Positions 36,355-48,097 of a stretch of 64,000 bases of DNA are shown in pieces. The stretch is from Acanthaster planci (taxonomy: Eukaryota > Echinodermata > Asteroidea > Valvatida > Acanthasteridae), in contig NW_019091362.1 of assembly GCF_001949145.1 (NCBI RefSeq), positions 600,743-664,742 of the forward strand, written 5' to 3'. The notes below the pieces were generated by a model. The model ran no database searches. It saw nothing but the letters and a program-made list of their open reading frames with translations, and was not told where the DNA came from. Made by a program: the position numbers and the translations under genes. The first letter of the stretch is position 1. Every line of letters begins with the position of its first letter.

Positions 36355-37456
36355 CATTCTTCTGTTCTTGTGTAGGCGACCCTAATTGACCACATGTCCT
36401 GGCAAACTGACGGCTAAATGATACTTATTTCTCTTGATCATCGCAGACAGGAACTGGCCAATCTGTGCTGGATGCTAGCGAACAAAACTATGGAAAGATA
36501 TGAGTTGGTACACACTAGTCCACCACAGAAAAGACAGAAGTTGAAGTCTCCGGTTTTAATTCAATTCAGATCTGTCCCCACATACCCGCTGTCAGAAATC
36601 ATAGCTTCTGAGATGTTTGTTTGTGTATGCAAGCCAGTATGACATGACCGGGGACAGAATGGGAGACAAACTTTGATCACTAGCCATTAAACACGAGATA
36701 ATGAATGGAGAGCTTCCTCCGATACGCTCATTTACGGATGCCACAGGGCATTTTCTCTTATTAGTGTGGACATCACGTCGTCAACCTGGCTCCATCTTCT
36801 GTGGAGAAATATAAATCAGCAAATGCGACTTCCTGAAAACTGCAACCTGTCCAGGAATAGTCAGACCACAGTACAAGTCATACAGATGTAGAATAATACT
36901 GAGCTACTGACGCTGAAATCAGATTTACTCTTGTTGGCATTGTTTCAAAATGTTAATAACGGTAAGCATTCAGTGCTGTCCCTGTCCAAATGAACCATGG
37001 CAGGCCCCAGTTTCCTTCTTACCCTACGGAGGAAAAAGTAGGAGAAGAAGAAGAAAAATGCGATCTTTGTTTCCGCTGAGCTGGAGAATGCCTAAGTGGT
37101 TTCTCCATCCGCCCCTTGCAATGTTCAGAGGGACATCACCGGAATGAACAGTACATCCTGCTGTCGGGGGACCAACATTGTTCCCTGCAACCATTCCCGC
37201 CTCCATCACCACACCTCCACTCCATCCTCCGTTGCTGAGCCGTTTTTTTTTTCTCTCTTCAGACTTGGCTGGCTTAGAAGCATTATTACCAGGAAAGGTT
37301 TCAAAAGAGCAGACACTCTTACTTAGACGCATCATCAATGATGTCTTTATCTGTCTGCATCAGTATGTCTGTTTGTCCTGGAGAAGCCAAGTGGGTGTGT
37401 CCCACCCCTTTTCTGTTGTTACAGAGAGGTTTTCCTATAGTTTTTTTCAGATCTAG

Positions 37457-37663
37457 GCATAATCCGCCTGGAGCAGAAACACTCACCTATCGGCTGAAAA
37501 GAGCCACGTTGGTCAAAAGTGTTCAATTTGTTGATAGCGATGAAACCGTGACACATGCATTTCCTAGTCATTCGTGAACCAACAAAGTTCAGTTCTGACT
37601 AAAGGAGCTTCCGTTGCTGAGAAAATAGCGCCCTCTCTTGGTTTAGCTTGAGGCCCATTATGC
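37457..37663. mobile_element. Dispersed MITE-like repeat, copy 1
   Basis: The element starts GCATAATCCGCCTGGAGC. Its right end reverse-complements to GCATAATGGGCCTCAAGC, a TIR with 13 of 18 matches. The interior (for example AACAAAGTTCAGTTCTGAC and TTCCGTTGCTGAGAAAATAG) is found again, diverged, at 45046-45246 in another intron of the same gene. It has no coding capacity. Two copies in one window imply a family with many genomic copies. Confidence 0.7.
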
Positions 37664-38619
37664 AAACTTGACTATTTAGTATTGTAGATTAAACGCGGTT
37701 GCATTTGATGTTTCCTGCACTACAAAACAGCCCCTCAGATTTGTCTCAAGACTTGAAAGGACAAATTCAGCTTGAAATCAGTCTAAAGATTTTCAACCTG
37801 AAGAATAAAAGCAGGAAGGGGATAAGTGCTTGTACAATTCCCACTGACGCTCAGTGTACATACGTCGGGACATCTTGTATTTTCCAGAATGTATCAGGTC
37901 ACAATCGTAGTCATCTACACAATGTCTTGGAGGGAGCCTCTGTCATTCACTCTAGCGACTGGTCTACTTACTAGCCTGAGGTGACTTGCCCACGCCATCA
38001 TCCCATCCTTCAGTAAATACCCATTTTGACATGCACAGACCTCCGATTCAATTTGAGTTGGTCACAAATGTCAGGTCAGGAATCGTGTTGCCACCCACAT
38101 AGACAAGCCTCAAGTCAGGGGACTGTTGACTTTGTGGGGTTCTTCGCAAATCCATTAGACTGTGGTTACACGATCGCCTTTGTGTGTTCCCCTGAAGGCA
38201 GGGCTAACCGTCCCTTTTTAGGAGGTTGCCTCATCATAGGCACCAGTTCTAGAACCCAGACACCAGTAGAGTTGTTAGCTGAAAGGCTATGTTCAAAGTG
38301 GGCAATTTTTCTAGAGTTACCAATAATTTGTCAACCAACAACTTCATTGGATGTGAACACGGGCTCAGCTATATCAACCAAAATAGCCAGGAATTGACAG
38401 ATGTAAGAGTTAAAGTATATTTTCTACGTTAAAGTGTGATTTACACAAATTTGAAGGATTCACCGTTGCCAGTAATCAGCAGAGAAACAATAAGAAAACT
38501 GAACTGATCTCCAAATAGCAGCATGAAAAACCGCAACCTAGGATTTTGACCAGTTCATAGATCGATCAGCAGTTGCAGCTCAATTCTTGTCAAAGTTTTA
38601 AAGTAAAATTTTCAGTCTT

Positions 38620-38793
38620 AAGGCCGGTTCATTCTTCATGCGAAAGCAAAGCAAATTTGACATCACGAAACATTTGCAGCGAAATTTGCTAGAGTTGAAA
38701 TGTGTTCAACGTTTTTTAATTCGCAGCGTGAAAATTTGATCTGACATCACAAGTTCGCATTCATTTTTGCTTTCACCCGTATGAACTGGCCTT
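38620..38793. mobile_element. MITE with AAGGCCRGTTCAT termini, 174 bp
   Basis: The left end AAGGCCGGTTCATTC and the reverse-complemented right end AAGGCCAGTTCATAC are nearly identical. Similarity continues inwards over a GAAAGCAAA stretch on both sides (about 28 bp in all). The interior is composed of GCGAA/AATTTGACATCAC words in both orientations, typical of a small fold-back MITE. No clear target duplication is visible, so the superfamily is not named. Confidence 0.65.
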
Positions 38794-41700
38794 CAAATTG
38801 GTGTCAACATTAAGTTTGAGCCCCTTACTATCCATCTCTGTCCACAGAATTTGTTACCATCAGTCACAAAAAAAAATACAAAAGAGAAAGGACGAAGAAC
38901 AACTCTGTCCTGAATTTTTAATATGCGTCCCATTTAATGGGCTGTGACATCCTTGCATTGAATCAATAAAAGGTGCCCACTTTCAAATGGCCAAGCCCGT
39001 TTCATGAGTGATGGGATGCTCAGCAGAGATGTCAACCACGCCTAATGACTGCTTCACTCAAACACCTTTTCCCATCCTAGAGTTGTCATCAAGGAAATTA
39101 AACATCCCAACCCATACCCCCAACATTTTACCGACGTACATTTCCTTCTTGTGTTATTATGTGCTTCTTGGAAAGGATATCTAATATCTCTTTGTCAGTT
39201 TTCCTCCCTTACTAAGGTGTGATTATGTTTTCACAAGCAGTGCCCTGAGTAATTGGTTTCAATTTCAAGAATTTGGAACTTGGAGTTTCCTTTCTTCAGA
39301 CGGCTCATTTTGTGTGAAGTAGAAAAAGAAAGTGGCTGAACTTGTGTAGTAGAGTTGTAGCAATACTGATGACTGGAGATGTGGAGTTTTCGTTTTAAAT
39401 ACTTTTAAAGTACCTGTGACAAACACAAAAAATGTGTCTCATGCCAGTTGTATGAACCTTGTTAAGGCTTGTTTGGACTGTGCCTTGCTCGTATAAAGTT
39501 AACCCGGTAAAAAAAAAAAAGAGTTTGGGGGGGCAGTTTGGGGATACAGTTATTTGTTGCAAAATGAAGAAGAACAGTCACGGGAACCATAAGCAAAACT
39601 CTAGCCTGAAACAGTGTCCAGGGGTTAGACAAATAAGTATTCTCTCCAAGATCCTTGAACTGCATCTTCATGATAGCAAAGCATTGTTCGTACCACAGGT
39701 ATATAATGGAAACATGCCTTGGACTGGATGTTGAGTCCCTTGATCTTTCCGTATAGACGTACTGATAATTGTCTCCATTTCACCTGACCATTCGTCCTTC
39801 TAGATATGCCAACAAACTTGTATGGCTTATCAACCCCCTCATTCTTTGCACACACATTGCAGTCCTTCTGGCTGTGATACGTGGGTGTTTTCCCAGACCC
39901 TGAAATTTTCTCGTCAATTCCAGGCCATCCCGGTGACAGGGAAAAAAACACAGCACTAACTAGAAAGGTCTCAATTCAAACAAGCAAAGAAAATCCTCGG
40001 AAGTTGAAAAACAAAAACATGTCCCTTCAAAAACACATCTTGTTTTAATGCCATACTAGCCAACTCAATCTAACCCCTTATTTTAAAAATTGCCTCCTGC
40101 AAATGATGGAAGGCAAGCTTTTACAGCCTGTTCGCTAAACCCCATTAAGCATTCCTCCGCCCCCTCAGTGCAGTTTACTTTCAACCATAATGGATTTGCC
40201 GAACAGCACCCCTGGATTTGCTCAGATGTATATTTTATAAATGTGAGTGTGGGCCATATCAAGTTACTTTCAATCTTCTCGCTCCCAGTATTGTGTCAAG
40301 GGTGTTAAAATAGCAATTCGGTTGTTTGTACTTGTCAGAAAACAAATCATAAATATTCAATTTGTAGTTGAACAATTTTTCAACTTGGGTCCGTCTCCTA
40401 AAAGAAATAGGGGAATAAATTGATGTTTAAGTGTGTGTGGGCTGTACTAGTGGACACCCCCTCATCTCATGCTGAAGAGAATGTGTGCCACAAGAAGGAT
40501 GTTGGTTGGGATTTGTATTGATTGTATCTGCTCTGGTCTTGTCAGACATTCAAGTGATGGAAATGCCGACAGTCCGTGCCCTTGGGGGTCACATTTCCCG
40601 GAGGTCAACTAGTCTGCTAATTCTCCAAATCTGGATGGCATGCGTCTGTGGGACATGCAGGCCAGTCCAACGTCACCTGTACACTGCTTGTACATGTTGA
40701 ATGCCCTCAACAATCTATCCACACAGCAGATGTACATTGGCTTCATGCCTGTCCTTGCTGGCTAGTTGTTGGCATCTCTTTCTGGCTACTAATCTGTTAA
40801 CTTCAAATTTTTTTTTTTTTAAACGACAAAATTTGTGTTTCCTTCCAACACATTCTCCACGAGTCTGGGCGCCATGTTGGTATTTCGAACCTCATCATTA
40901 GCATATAATAATTCAAAGATGCAGTGCCATTTTTTCCTTGCTCAATCTGCCTTCACTATAATATTCCCAGGATCAAACATCTTGGTTATATCAGTGGTTG
41001 TGGCTGAATTCCAAGCCTTCGTCCTGGCATCCCCACTACTTATGTTTTGGTTCAGGCCTTACTGACAACAAACTGAAAAGAGGCTTTCTTAAAATTCTAA
41101 GCAAGTTGCCAAGCTATCCGTCCGCTCTGCATTGATCAGCACATATCAGCACACCCACGGCCGGTAACCCAATGCCTGCTCCCTTTTTATCTTTGCCATA
41201 GCCAGCCCCTCGTAATATGAATATTCTGGGAAAGTCAACCCTCCTTGTTTGCTGATATTCAATACAAAATGAAATGCAATCGGGGCAAATCAAGCTGCAA
41301 ATTGCCACTGAATGATTCCATCCAGAACTTCATATTTCGGGGGTGTTTATTTCAAATTTGAATGGCACCGCGACTCTGTGGCACCTGAACGTGGTAATCA
41401 GTGTGATTTCTTTCCTGTTCCATGCCAAGCCGCAAATGTCATTATTCTAATGATCTCCCTTCCCTTGCATTCATGCTGCCAGATCAGAAAGCCAACCGCA
41501 CATTTTTTTTTGGCTACTTCATTTGATGTCAGTTTTGCAGGGCGGCGATTGTTCCCTTTTCCCACTCTAAATGTCACACGACTCGGGGCGTTTAAGGCAA
41601 TTCCTGGAGGTCCCCGTTTTTCTTCCCCAAATTGCTCTCCCAAATGAGAAGAGATCCATTCCATCTTCCCCCCAGTGTTTGGCGGCCTAACGTCTGAGAG

Positions 41701-42749
41701 ATGCTTTGATGTCCTGGTTTTAATAACCAGGAGACGATACGCTGGAGTGGCAGGAGGGGGAGGTTAATGGTTCTGAACTTTACGAGAATGTGAATCGTTG
41801 TTGAAGTCTTTCCTCGAATACGGAGAGAGAAAATGAGCCATTTTAAAGTACTTTTTAATTCTTCTTAAAATGCGGCCGTCAAGCTTGACTTGTGCGAAGA
41901 ATTTGTCAAGCTGTTTGACACAGGGTTTCCAACAATTTGCCAAGTTGGCATCGATTTACTATACCCAACCTCCAATACTTTTTGAAGTTTCTATGCAAAA
42001 TACACTAATTTGTTTCTTAAAAATAATAAAAGCAGACACATTCCTAGGCATGTGGTAAAATGAGATTTGTGTTTGTCAATGAGAGATCTTATTGAAGCCA
42101 GAACTCCTGAAAATCAGGCCTCTCAAAATAAAATTTAGAAGTACTGATGATTGTAGAATGACTTTTGGCAAACAAGTAAATGTTTGCCATGTCATTGCTT
42201 GGGTTTGCTGGTGGAATGCTTTGGTCTATTTATATTTTCCAACATTTTTACCAGCAGTTTCTTGCCATGTTATGTTTTTGCGATCCAGTTAGGGAATATT
42301 ACGCTCATGTCCTCAGGCAAAGACACTTGACTGTATTTTTACTGTGATTTCTACCCGTAGAAACATACAGCAACCTGTTTGGGGCAAAGTTGATAATTCT
42401 TAGAGATTAATAATGGAATGAGCTCCTTACTCTTCTAAACCATTTTAGTAATACTCATAACAAAGGAAACAGCTGTGATAAGACTACTGTAATACTTAGG
42501 ACACTTGCAGAGAAGATAACTCGGAAAATGATGACCATGGCAGAGAAGGGAACTGTGACGGTGAAAAAGTCACAAAATTGATGATTTCGATTTTATGATT
42601 GCCTTTCTTGATCATATTCTTTGACACATATTGTTTGAGATCAACTCCTTTACTCCCCTCTGTCGGGACAGAATAAAACTGTTCTTCAACCAGGCTTTTG
42701 TAGCCATTTATCTGATCAGTGCCGCCTTCTTCCTTCTGTTTCCTGTCAG

Positions 42750-42967
42750 GTCATGCAGGCTCAGGGTTGGGAAGCCGAAGAGACCAGACTCAAGCATCAG
42801 ATTGAGCTCCAGGATAAGCGACTGACCCTCCTGGATCAGAAGCTGGAGAAGACAGAAGCCGAGCTGAACGAGGTCCGCAGGCTGCTGGAGGAAAACCAGA
42901 ATCAGTACTCGGTGCTGGACAAGAAGTATCACAAGGCCAAGAAACTCATCAAAGACATGCAGAACAA
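42750..42967 (+). CDS. PPP1R9A: Neurabin/spinophilin exon: central coiled coil
   Basis: Exon of 218 nt, 72 codons plus two bases (AA) of a Lys codon. It encodes VMQAQGWEAEETRLKHQIEL followed by a Glu/Lys/Leu-rich helix and ends YSVLDKKYHKAKKLIKDMQN. The last part is the family hallmark (vertebrate YQALEKKYNKAKKLIKD). From the Trp to the Gln-Tyr before it the length is 47 residues, the same as in vertebrate neurabin as I recall it, so the helix register is kept. This helix mediates dimerisation and partner binding in the family. The acceptor is TTTCCTGTCAG and the donor AA|GTAAGT. The ATG at its second codon is internal, not a start. Confidence 0.97.
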
Positions 42968-45900
42968 GTAAGTTTGTGGGTGCAGAACTATGTGAAATTA
43001 CTACAGCAGGTAAGATTTATGGCAGAGGGATTACAGTCTAGTTCCTCGGAATTTCAACTTTTTTTCTGAAGAGGTCCCCAAAGTCTTAGCATTTATTCAA
43101 AGCCAGTCCTTAAAACATTTTACTCATGACTATGTGTTCCGTCTCCCCCCCCCCCGGAGCTGGTGTGGAACTTAATTTCCCCTTTGTGTGGGAGTTTGAC
43201 GGGCTTTCTTTGACAATTTGTCCTTGTTTTAGGATTTCAATAGCCTCTAGCAATGATGAGGATACCGTAGTCAACAGCTTGAAATGCATCCTGAACGGAA
43301 ATTACAGATATGACGGTCTTGTCTTGTACAGTGCAATGTCTTCTTGGTTTCCAATCGCTCTTGGTCAGTGCACTTCAATACACGCTAGGATTTTCATTTG
43401 ACCCATTTGTAATTATCAGGGTGAACCTTTTTTTTTTCATAATGACTTCTAGAGTGCGCCACAGTGATTGTTCACTGCAGCAATACAGAAAACAGGCTTC
43501 AGAAATCTATTCGAATGAGGACAATAGGATAGATGAAAGGTCATGCCAATATTAAATTCGGTCTTGTTCTGCTGGGCTCTTCACCTAATCAAATCGTAAT
43601 CCCAAATTTTACTCTTGGGTCCAGTATCTTTCTATTGATTTTTTCAATTGCTACACATAGTCCTGGAAGCCAGTACATAAAGTACTCTCTTGGTGGACAC
43701 AAAATCCAAATGCATTTGTCGAAAAAGGATGTGGAATTACAGCAGTCCCTTTCAATTTAGAAACAAAAGATGCTTTTTGCTCATGAGAGAATCAGAAAGC
43801 AATATTAACAGTGTTTTGGCGGTGTGTTACAGCCATTTGCAATGTCTTCATTCAACAAATTGATGGCTTTCAGTCTGAAGTATCTGTGACTGAAGATTAA
43901 ATTATAAGCAGAAGGTTTTTTATGGTGGGAAAGCCAATTTGGATACATGTATTGTCGTAGAGTCCGACTACTTTTTACAAGGGAGGTACTTGATAAGGTC
44001 AAAATTCTTTTCATGGATCAATTTTCAGCTGAATGAGAGAATTTTATATTCTTTGCATTTGTTAATGGTTATATTCAGAGTGAAAAGTATGGAATTGTTA
44101 TAGTCTAATGTGAATTAATCTAGTCCTTCATTCCAGCCATCAGGTACTTCTTATGAGTCATTCTTTGTGACTTTGTTGATTGTACAATGCCTAGAGAATA
44201 TCTTGCAGTAGACTCAATTAAAGCAAGACTTAGGTTTGATCTTAGGCTATTTGTTCGAAAGGTTGGTCACCCAAATGGATTATTGAAGGTATCAATTTCT
44301 CACAACTTGGATTTTAGAGGACTAGTTGGAAAACTTCACCTACAGAAGATATAGATCTTATGATTTCAAAGGAAAAAAGAAATCTAGATATGGACTGGGA
44401 CTCTCCCAGAGGTTGTAGCAGTGTAAGGGAAAAACTGAAGTCATACCCAGTATAACACAGATGCTGCTGTGGATTGTGAGGAGACTGCAAAATGGTTGGC
44501 AGCCTATTCAACCAATCACAGTGTCACGCCTTCGGCAAAAGTCTGCAAAGTTGACTACAGCTTGATCTTGTTTCCTCTCCAATCTCTTGGCTGGCCTCCA
44601 GATCTCATTTTCTTGACTCGGATACCGAATTGGTTACTTGAGCGGGCAACGGGAACTGAAGAGATTCCAGGCTTTCCGGTGTCTGTTTTTTTAATCCGTC
44701 ACTCATACCGGATACCTGCCCAGTTTACCATGTACTGCTTGAATTTCATGTTGGAGAGAACAAATTTTCAAAGTGTTGTTTGGCATTGTTAACATCTGTT
44801 ACTGCCCTGCTCAATTACATGTACGTATCACTCCAACAGACTTTTTGTGATGTGTTATTTTAAGTTGAGAAAACTGGGTTTTGTCTCTGGCGTGCACAAA
44901 TATTAGAGGGAGAAAGATTCTACTTGAACTGGTTCTACCATGACGTGAAAGTATCACTGTAGCAGTTGGTTTTGTATTCACTTTAGACCTATTGAGAGCA
45001 GACAGTGCACTTAAATGACATTATCTTTTGTACTGGGTTAGTTTCATTTGCCCCTCAAGCAGAAGCACTCCCTCATTGGTTGAAAAGAGCCATGTTGGTC
45101 GGGAGTGTTCATTTTGTTTGGAAGTGATGCAACCGTGATGCGTGCATTTCCTAGCCATTCGTGAACCAGCAAAGTTCAGTTCTGACAAAAGGAGCCTCCG
45201 TTGCTAAGAAAATAACGCCTTCCATTGGTATTAATCGAGGCCTTCTTTTATTCTGTATGTGCAAGGCATGTTTTAAAATGGAACCAACTGAAGTCTATAC
45301 CAGTAATTGTTTTTGGTTTTTTTATAATGAATTAAATAAATACATGTTATTGCAGTGGTGTCATCATGAGTTCCCCTTCCCTTCCTGGAGGTCCATTTCC
45401 CCACCCCTGGATGCCCTTTCCACTTTTGAAATGTGTACATGTACAAGCCACAGGTCATTGGCTTTCAGTGCTTCCATGAAAAAAAGAGTTCCCCCTGGCT
45501 TCCCCCTAGAATTTCCACCATGTTACATAAATGTGTACATGCATTTTAAATTTTGAAAAAGGAGAAAATTGAAGTCAAAATTAATTGTGATTCTTACACT
45601 TTGCTTGTATGGACATTGTAAAAACATGTCAAAGTTGTTTACATAAAACTGTAATCAATATTTGTGTGGGACACGTTCTCTGCCTTTTCAATATCCTGCA
45701 TGTATAAATACACCAGGCCTAAAATACTAAATGGCTGAGATTTTCAACGTTAATAAATTAAGAACTGCCGTGCTTAAAAAAGGGCCCGCTTCCAATATTT
45801 ATTGCTCCTAACATGATAGCTGAACGTTGGTGGCCTGTCAGGAAAACCACTTAACCAGGGTCAGCTTGGGTTTGGCTGTCTTTCTGATCCCAGAGTTTCG

Positions 45901-46571
45901 CTTCCACTTGTTCCTCATGGCCTTTTTTATTTTCTGCTGCAATGATAAGATTGTCATCCTTAAATGAGGTGCTTGCTTGCTTCAGTAGATGGGGATTTCC
46001 AGCACACTTGCCCATGTTGCAGAGACAAGTTAATATCCTCCACTTAGTGAGGTGGGAGGGAGAGGCTCGGTGCCTTTAAAATAGGTTCAGAGAATTTGCG
46101 CTTCACTGAGGAGAGCAGGGCACAAATCTGAACAAGGAAACCACAATATTCAGCAAGTCAGCACTGACTCAGTGTCTTTCCACAGAAACCTAACCTAGTG
46201 CACACAACAAGTGAAATCAGAGTAAAAGGCACATGTACCTGTAACATGGAAAATGTCTTGGTCTTAACTGACATAAATCCTACATTAAAGTCAAGTACTT
46301 ACCTTCCAACTTACACTTTTGAGTTGAGTTTATAGAGGGAATGTTTTTCTAAAGTGCAGTATGAAGTGATCTTAGAAGAAACATTTCCACTGGTTACCTC
46401 CAGCTTGACCCTATCTGGGTAATAAAGGCTAAGTGCAGCCCTCAACCCAGTTGTGTCAAGTTTGTTGCTAAATCACAAAGAAATGTAAGCAGTAGTTGAT
46501 TGGTCATGAGTAAGATTGTATCTTGCATCATTTGTAATTGCTTTTCTTATTCTCGGTCCTCCCCCCAACAG
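42968..46571 (+). other. 3.6-kb intron
   Basis: GTAAGT to CCCCCCAACAG. It contains the second copy of the dispersed MITE-like repeat at 45046-45246 and a C run at about 43146-43155. The rest is AT-rich with no recognisable genes. Confidence 0.85.
45046..45246. mobile_element. Dispersed MITE-like repeat, copy 2
   Basis: Diverged copy of the element at 37457-37663, in the same orientation. It shares GAAAAGAGCCA-GTTGGTC, CATGCATTTCCTAG-like and AACCAGCAAAGTTCAGTTCTGAC segments, but differs at many sites (roughly three quarters identical by eye). Its start CCCCTCAAGC pairs with the right end of the other copy (GGCCTCAAGC reverse-complemented), supporting a TIR structure. Boundaries are approximate. 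Confidence 0.65.
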
Positions 46572-46668
46572 GGAAGAGGAGTTTCAGAACAAAGAGAAGG
46601 CGTTTCAAGAAGAGAAGGAACGGCTGCAAGAGAGTCACATGAGAGAAAAGAGGACATTACAAGAAAAG
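46572..46668 (+). CDS. PPP1R9A: Neurabin/spinophilin exon: coiled coil, Glu/Lys-rich
   Basis: Exon of 97 nt, one base finishing the Lys codon then 32 codons, ending in phase 0. It encodes EEEFQNKEKAFQEEKERLQE followed by SHMREKRTLQEK, continuing the coiled coil in the position of the vertebrate ELDFIKRQEAERKKIEDLEK segment. The acceptor follows a C run (CCCCCCAACAG) and the donor is AAG|GTAGCG, which is weak at +5/+6. Reading past the donor gives a short non-conserved tail, so the exon end is chosen by frame with the next exon. Confidence 0.95.
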
Positions 46669-47466
46669 GTAGCGGTTGTAACATTGTGGACAGATGAAGA
46701 GCTGACTAGTGTGACACACAATTGCTAGTATCTCAAGTGTTTTATGCTAGGCTTGGCACTGTGCATATTGATACCTGAACTCATTAACATAATATATGCA
46801 AACATTACACTTTTCTCCATTTTGAATGTTATCTTAAGTTTTCAGTTGCATATTTTTCTACAATTCCTTATTTAAACAAGTACACATGTATGTACAATTA
46901 TTTTTTATCTTGTTGATACTAGAGTGAAAAAAATCAATGGTAAACCTACATTTTTACCAGGAATGCTTCACTGTTTGTTGGTACTCATGATGAGTGAAGA
47001 AATCACACACATCATGTGTGGTTGGCGTACATAACAACATCAGTGGGTCAAAGTGCCTGCTGAGAGCTTGTTCTATTTGCAATTTTCACAAATGGTAAAA
47101 AAATTACTTCACATCTCGATCCCATTCCCCAGTCCTAAACGAATCAAATTCCAAGGCCTAGTTGGTTTCAAGTCTCTGTAGACCAGCTATCTTTGTTTTG
47201 CCAAGGTCTTCACATCCTAACACTGGTTGCATACACTAAGTGATCTTCATTTACTGCGCAGCTGTGGATAAACGTAGATTGTGGAAATTGTCCTGCAGAG
47301 AAGTTGCCAAGGGTAAACCATACAAAGCGTAAAGTAAAAAAATAAAATAAAAATAACCACAGCAAAGCAAAACGAAACCAAACTGAGTAAAAAACCACCC
47401 TACCCTGTTGAGCCTTTCTTAATGTACCAATCGGTGCTGATTTATTTTGCCAACATGACAAATTAG
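46669..47466 (+). other. 0.8-kb intron
   Basis: Intron of 798 bp, GTAGCG to GACAAATTAG. No features recognised. Confidence 0.8.
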
Positions 47467-47575
47467 ATTGATGAGCTTGAACTGAAACTGTCCAGTGAAT
47501 CCCAAAGGGTCCGAAGTCTTGAAGGATCTGACGGGATTCAAGCTGACCAAGATTCCAGCTCACCAGACAATGGAG
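47467..47575 (+). CDS. PPP1R9A: Neurabin/spinophilin exon: end of coiled coil
   Basis: Exon of 109 nt, 36 codons plus one base (G). It encodes IDELELKLSSESQRVRSLEG then SDGIQADQDSSSPDNG. The first half completes the coiled coil (the vertebrate counterpart is VRIRDLEAEVFRLLKQ); the second is a Ser/Asp-rich exit. It has no ATG and so is easily missed by ORF callers. The acceptor is GACAAATTAG with a modest pyrimidine tract, and the donor is GAG|GTAAAC. The one leftover base joins to AT of the next exon, giving Asp. The frame is open throughout and the codon content is plainly coding. Confidence 0.9.
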
Positions 47576-47995
47576 GTAAACAACAAGAAGTGCATGTATT
47601 GTCCACAATTTAATAACTTATCGTGTTCAAAACAAATGGTTTCTCCTGCCCTGTGAAATTGATTTCAATAATCTACTTTTAACTTTCATTTCACACAAGT
47701 AACACTTTTTTTTTGCATCTTGTCAACTAATGATTGATCTATTTATTAATAGTAATTTTTAAATCTATCTCATTCTTTGATGTATTTTGTGATGAAAAAA
47801 CCCTTGAAGTAGACCTGGCTTTAAGATAATGAGGGTTTGAATTAAAAGAATAGGTATTGGTACTGTGACTCCAAACATTATGCAAATGGCTGCATTGCTC
47901 ATGAATAATGCATATGAAATAACTGTTGGCAACATCCTCTCATGAATGATGCATATCATACGCCATCTGAACGCCTGCCTCAAACCATTGCACAG
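47576..47995 (+). other. Short intron, 420 bp
   Basis: GTAAAC to CCATTGCACAG. AT-rich, with nothing recognisable. Confidence 0.85.
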
Positions 47996-48097
47996 ATGAA
48001 GGTGTCATCTTGATACGGCAATCAGCTTTACCATCCTTTGAAGACATTCTGGATGCGGAGGGAGGCAAAGCCATCCTCGTAGATGACTCCCCCGAAG
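47996..48097 (+). CDS. PPP1R9A: Neurabin-like exon: C-terminal linker segment
   Basis: Exon of 102 nt, phase 1 at both ends: two bases finishing Asp, 33 codons, one base left over. It encodes EGVILIRQSALPSFEDILDA then EGGKAILVDDSPE. I do not recognise a domain. The hydrophobic-acidic pattern (ALPSFEDIL, AILVDD) suggests a short binding motif and not a fold. The acceptor is CCATTGCACAG and the donor GAAG|GTGAGG, both good. It fits both the frame before it and the frames of the two exons after it. Its symmetric phase would allow skipping. Confidence 0.9.

Larger units (their letters stand above)
36174..42749 (+). other. 6.6-kb intron
   Basis: GTAGGC to TTTCCTGTCAG. It holds a tRNA-like SINE head at 36291-36354, a copy of a dispersed TIR element at 37457-37663, a second MITE at 38620-38793, a poly-A run with a G run near 39510-39537 and otherwise AT-rich DNA. 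The coiled-coil register before and after the intron can be aligned to vertebrates with only a four-residue shortening, so no missing exon is required here. Confidence 0.85.
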
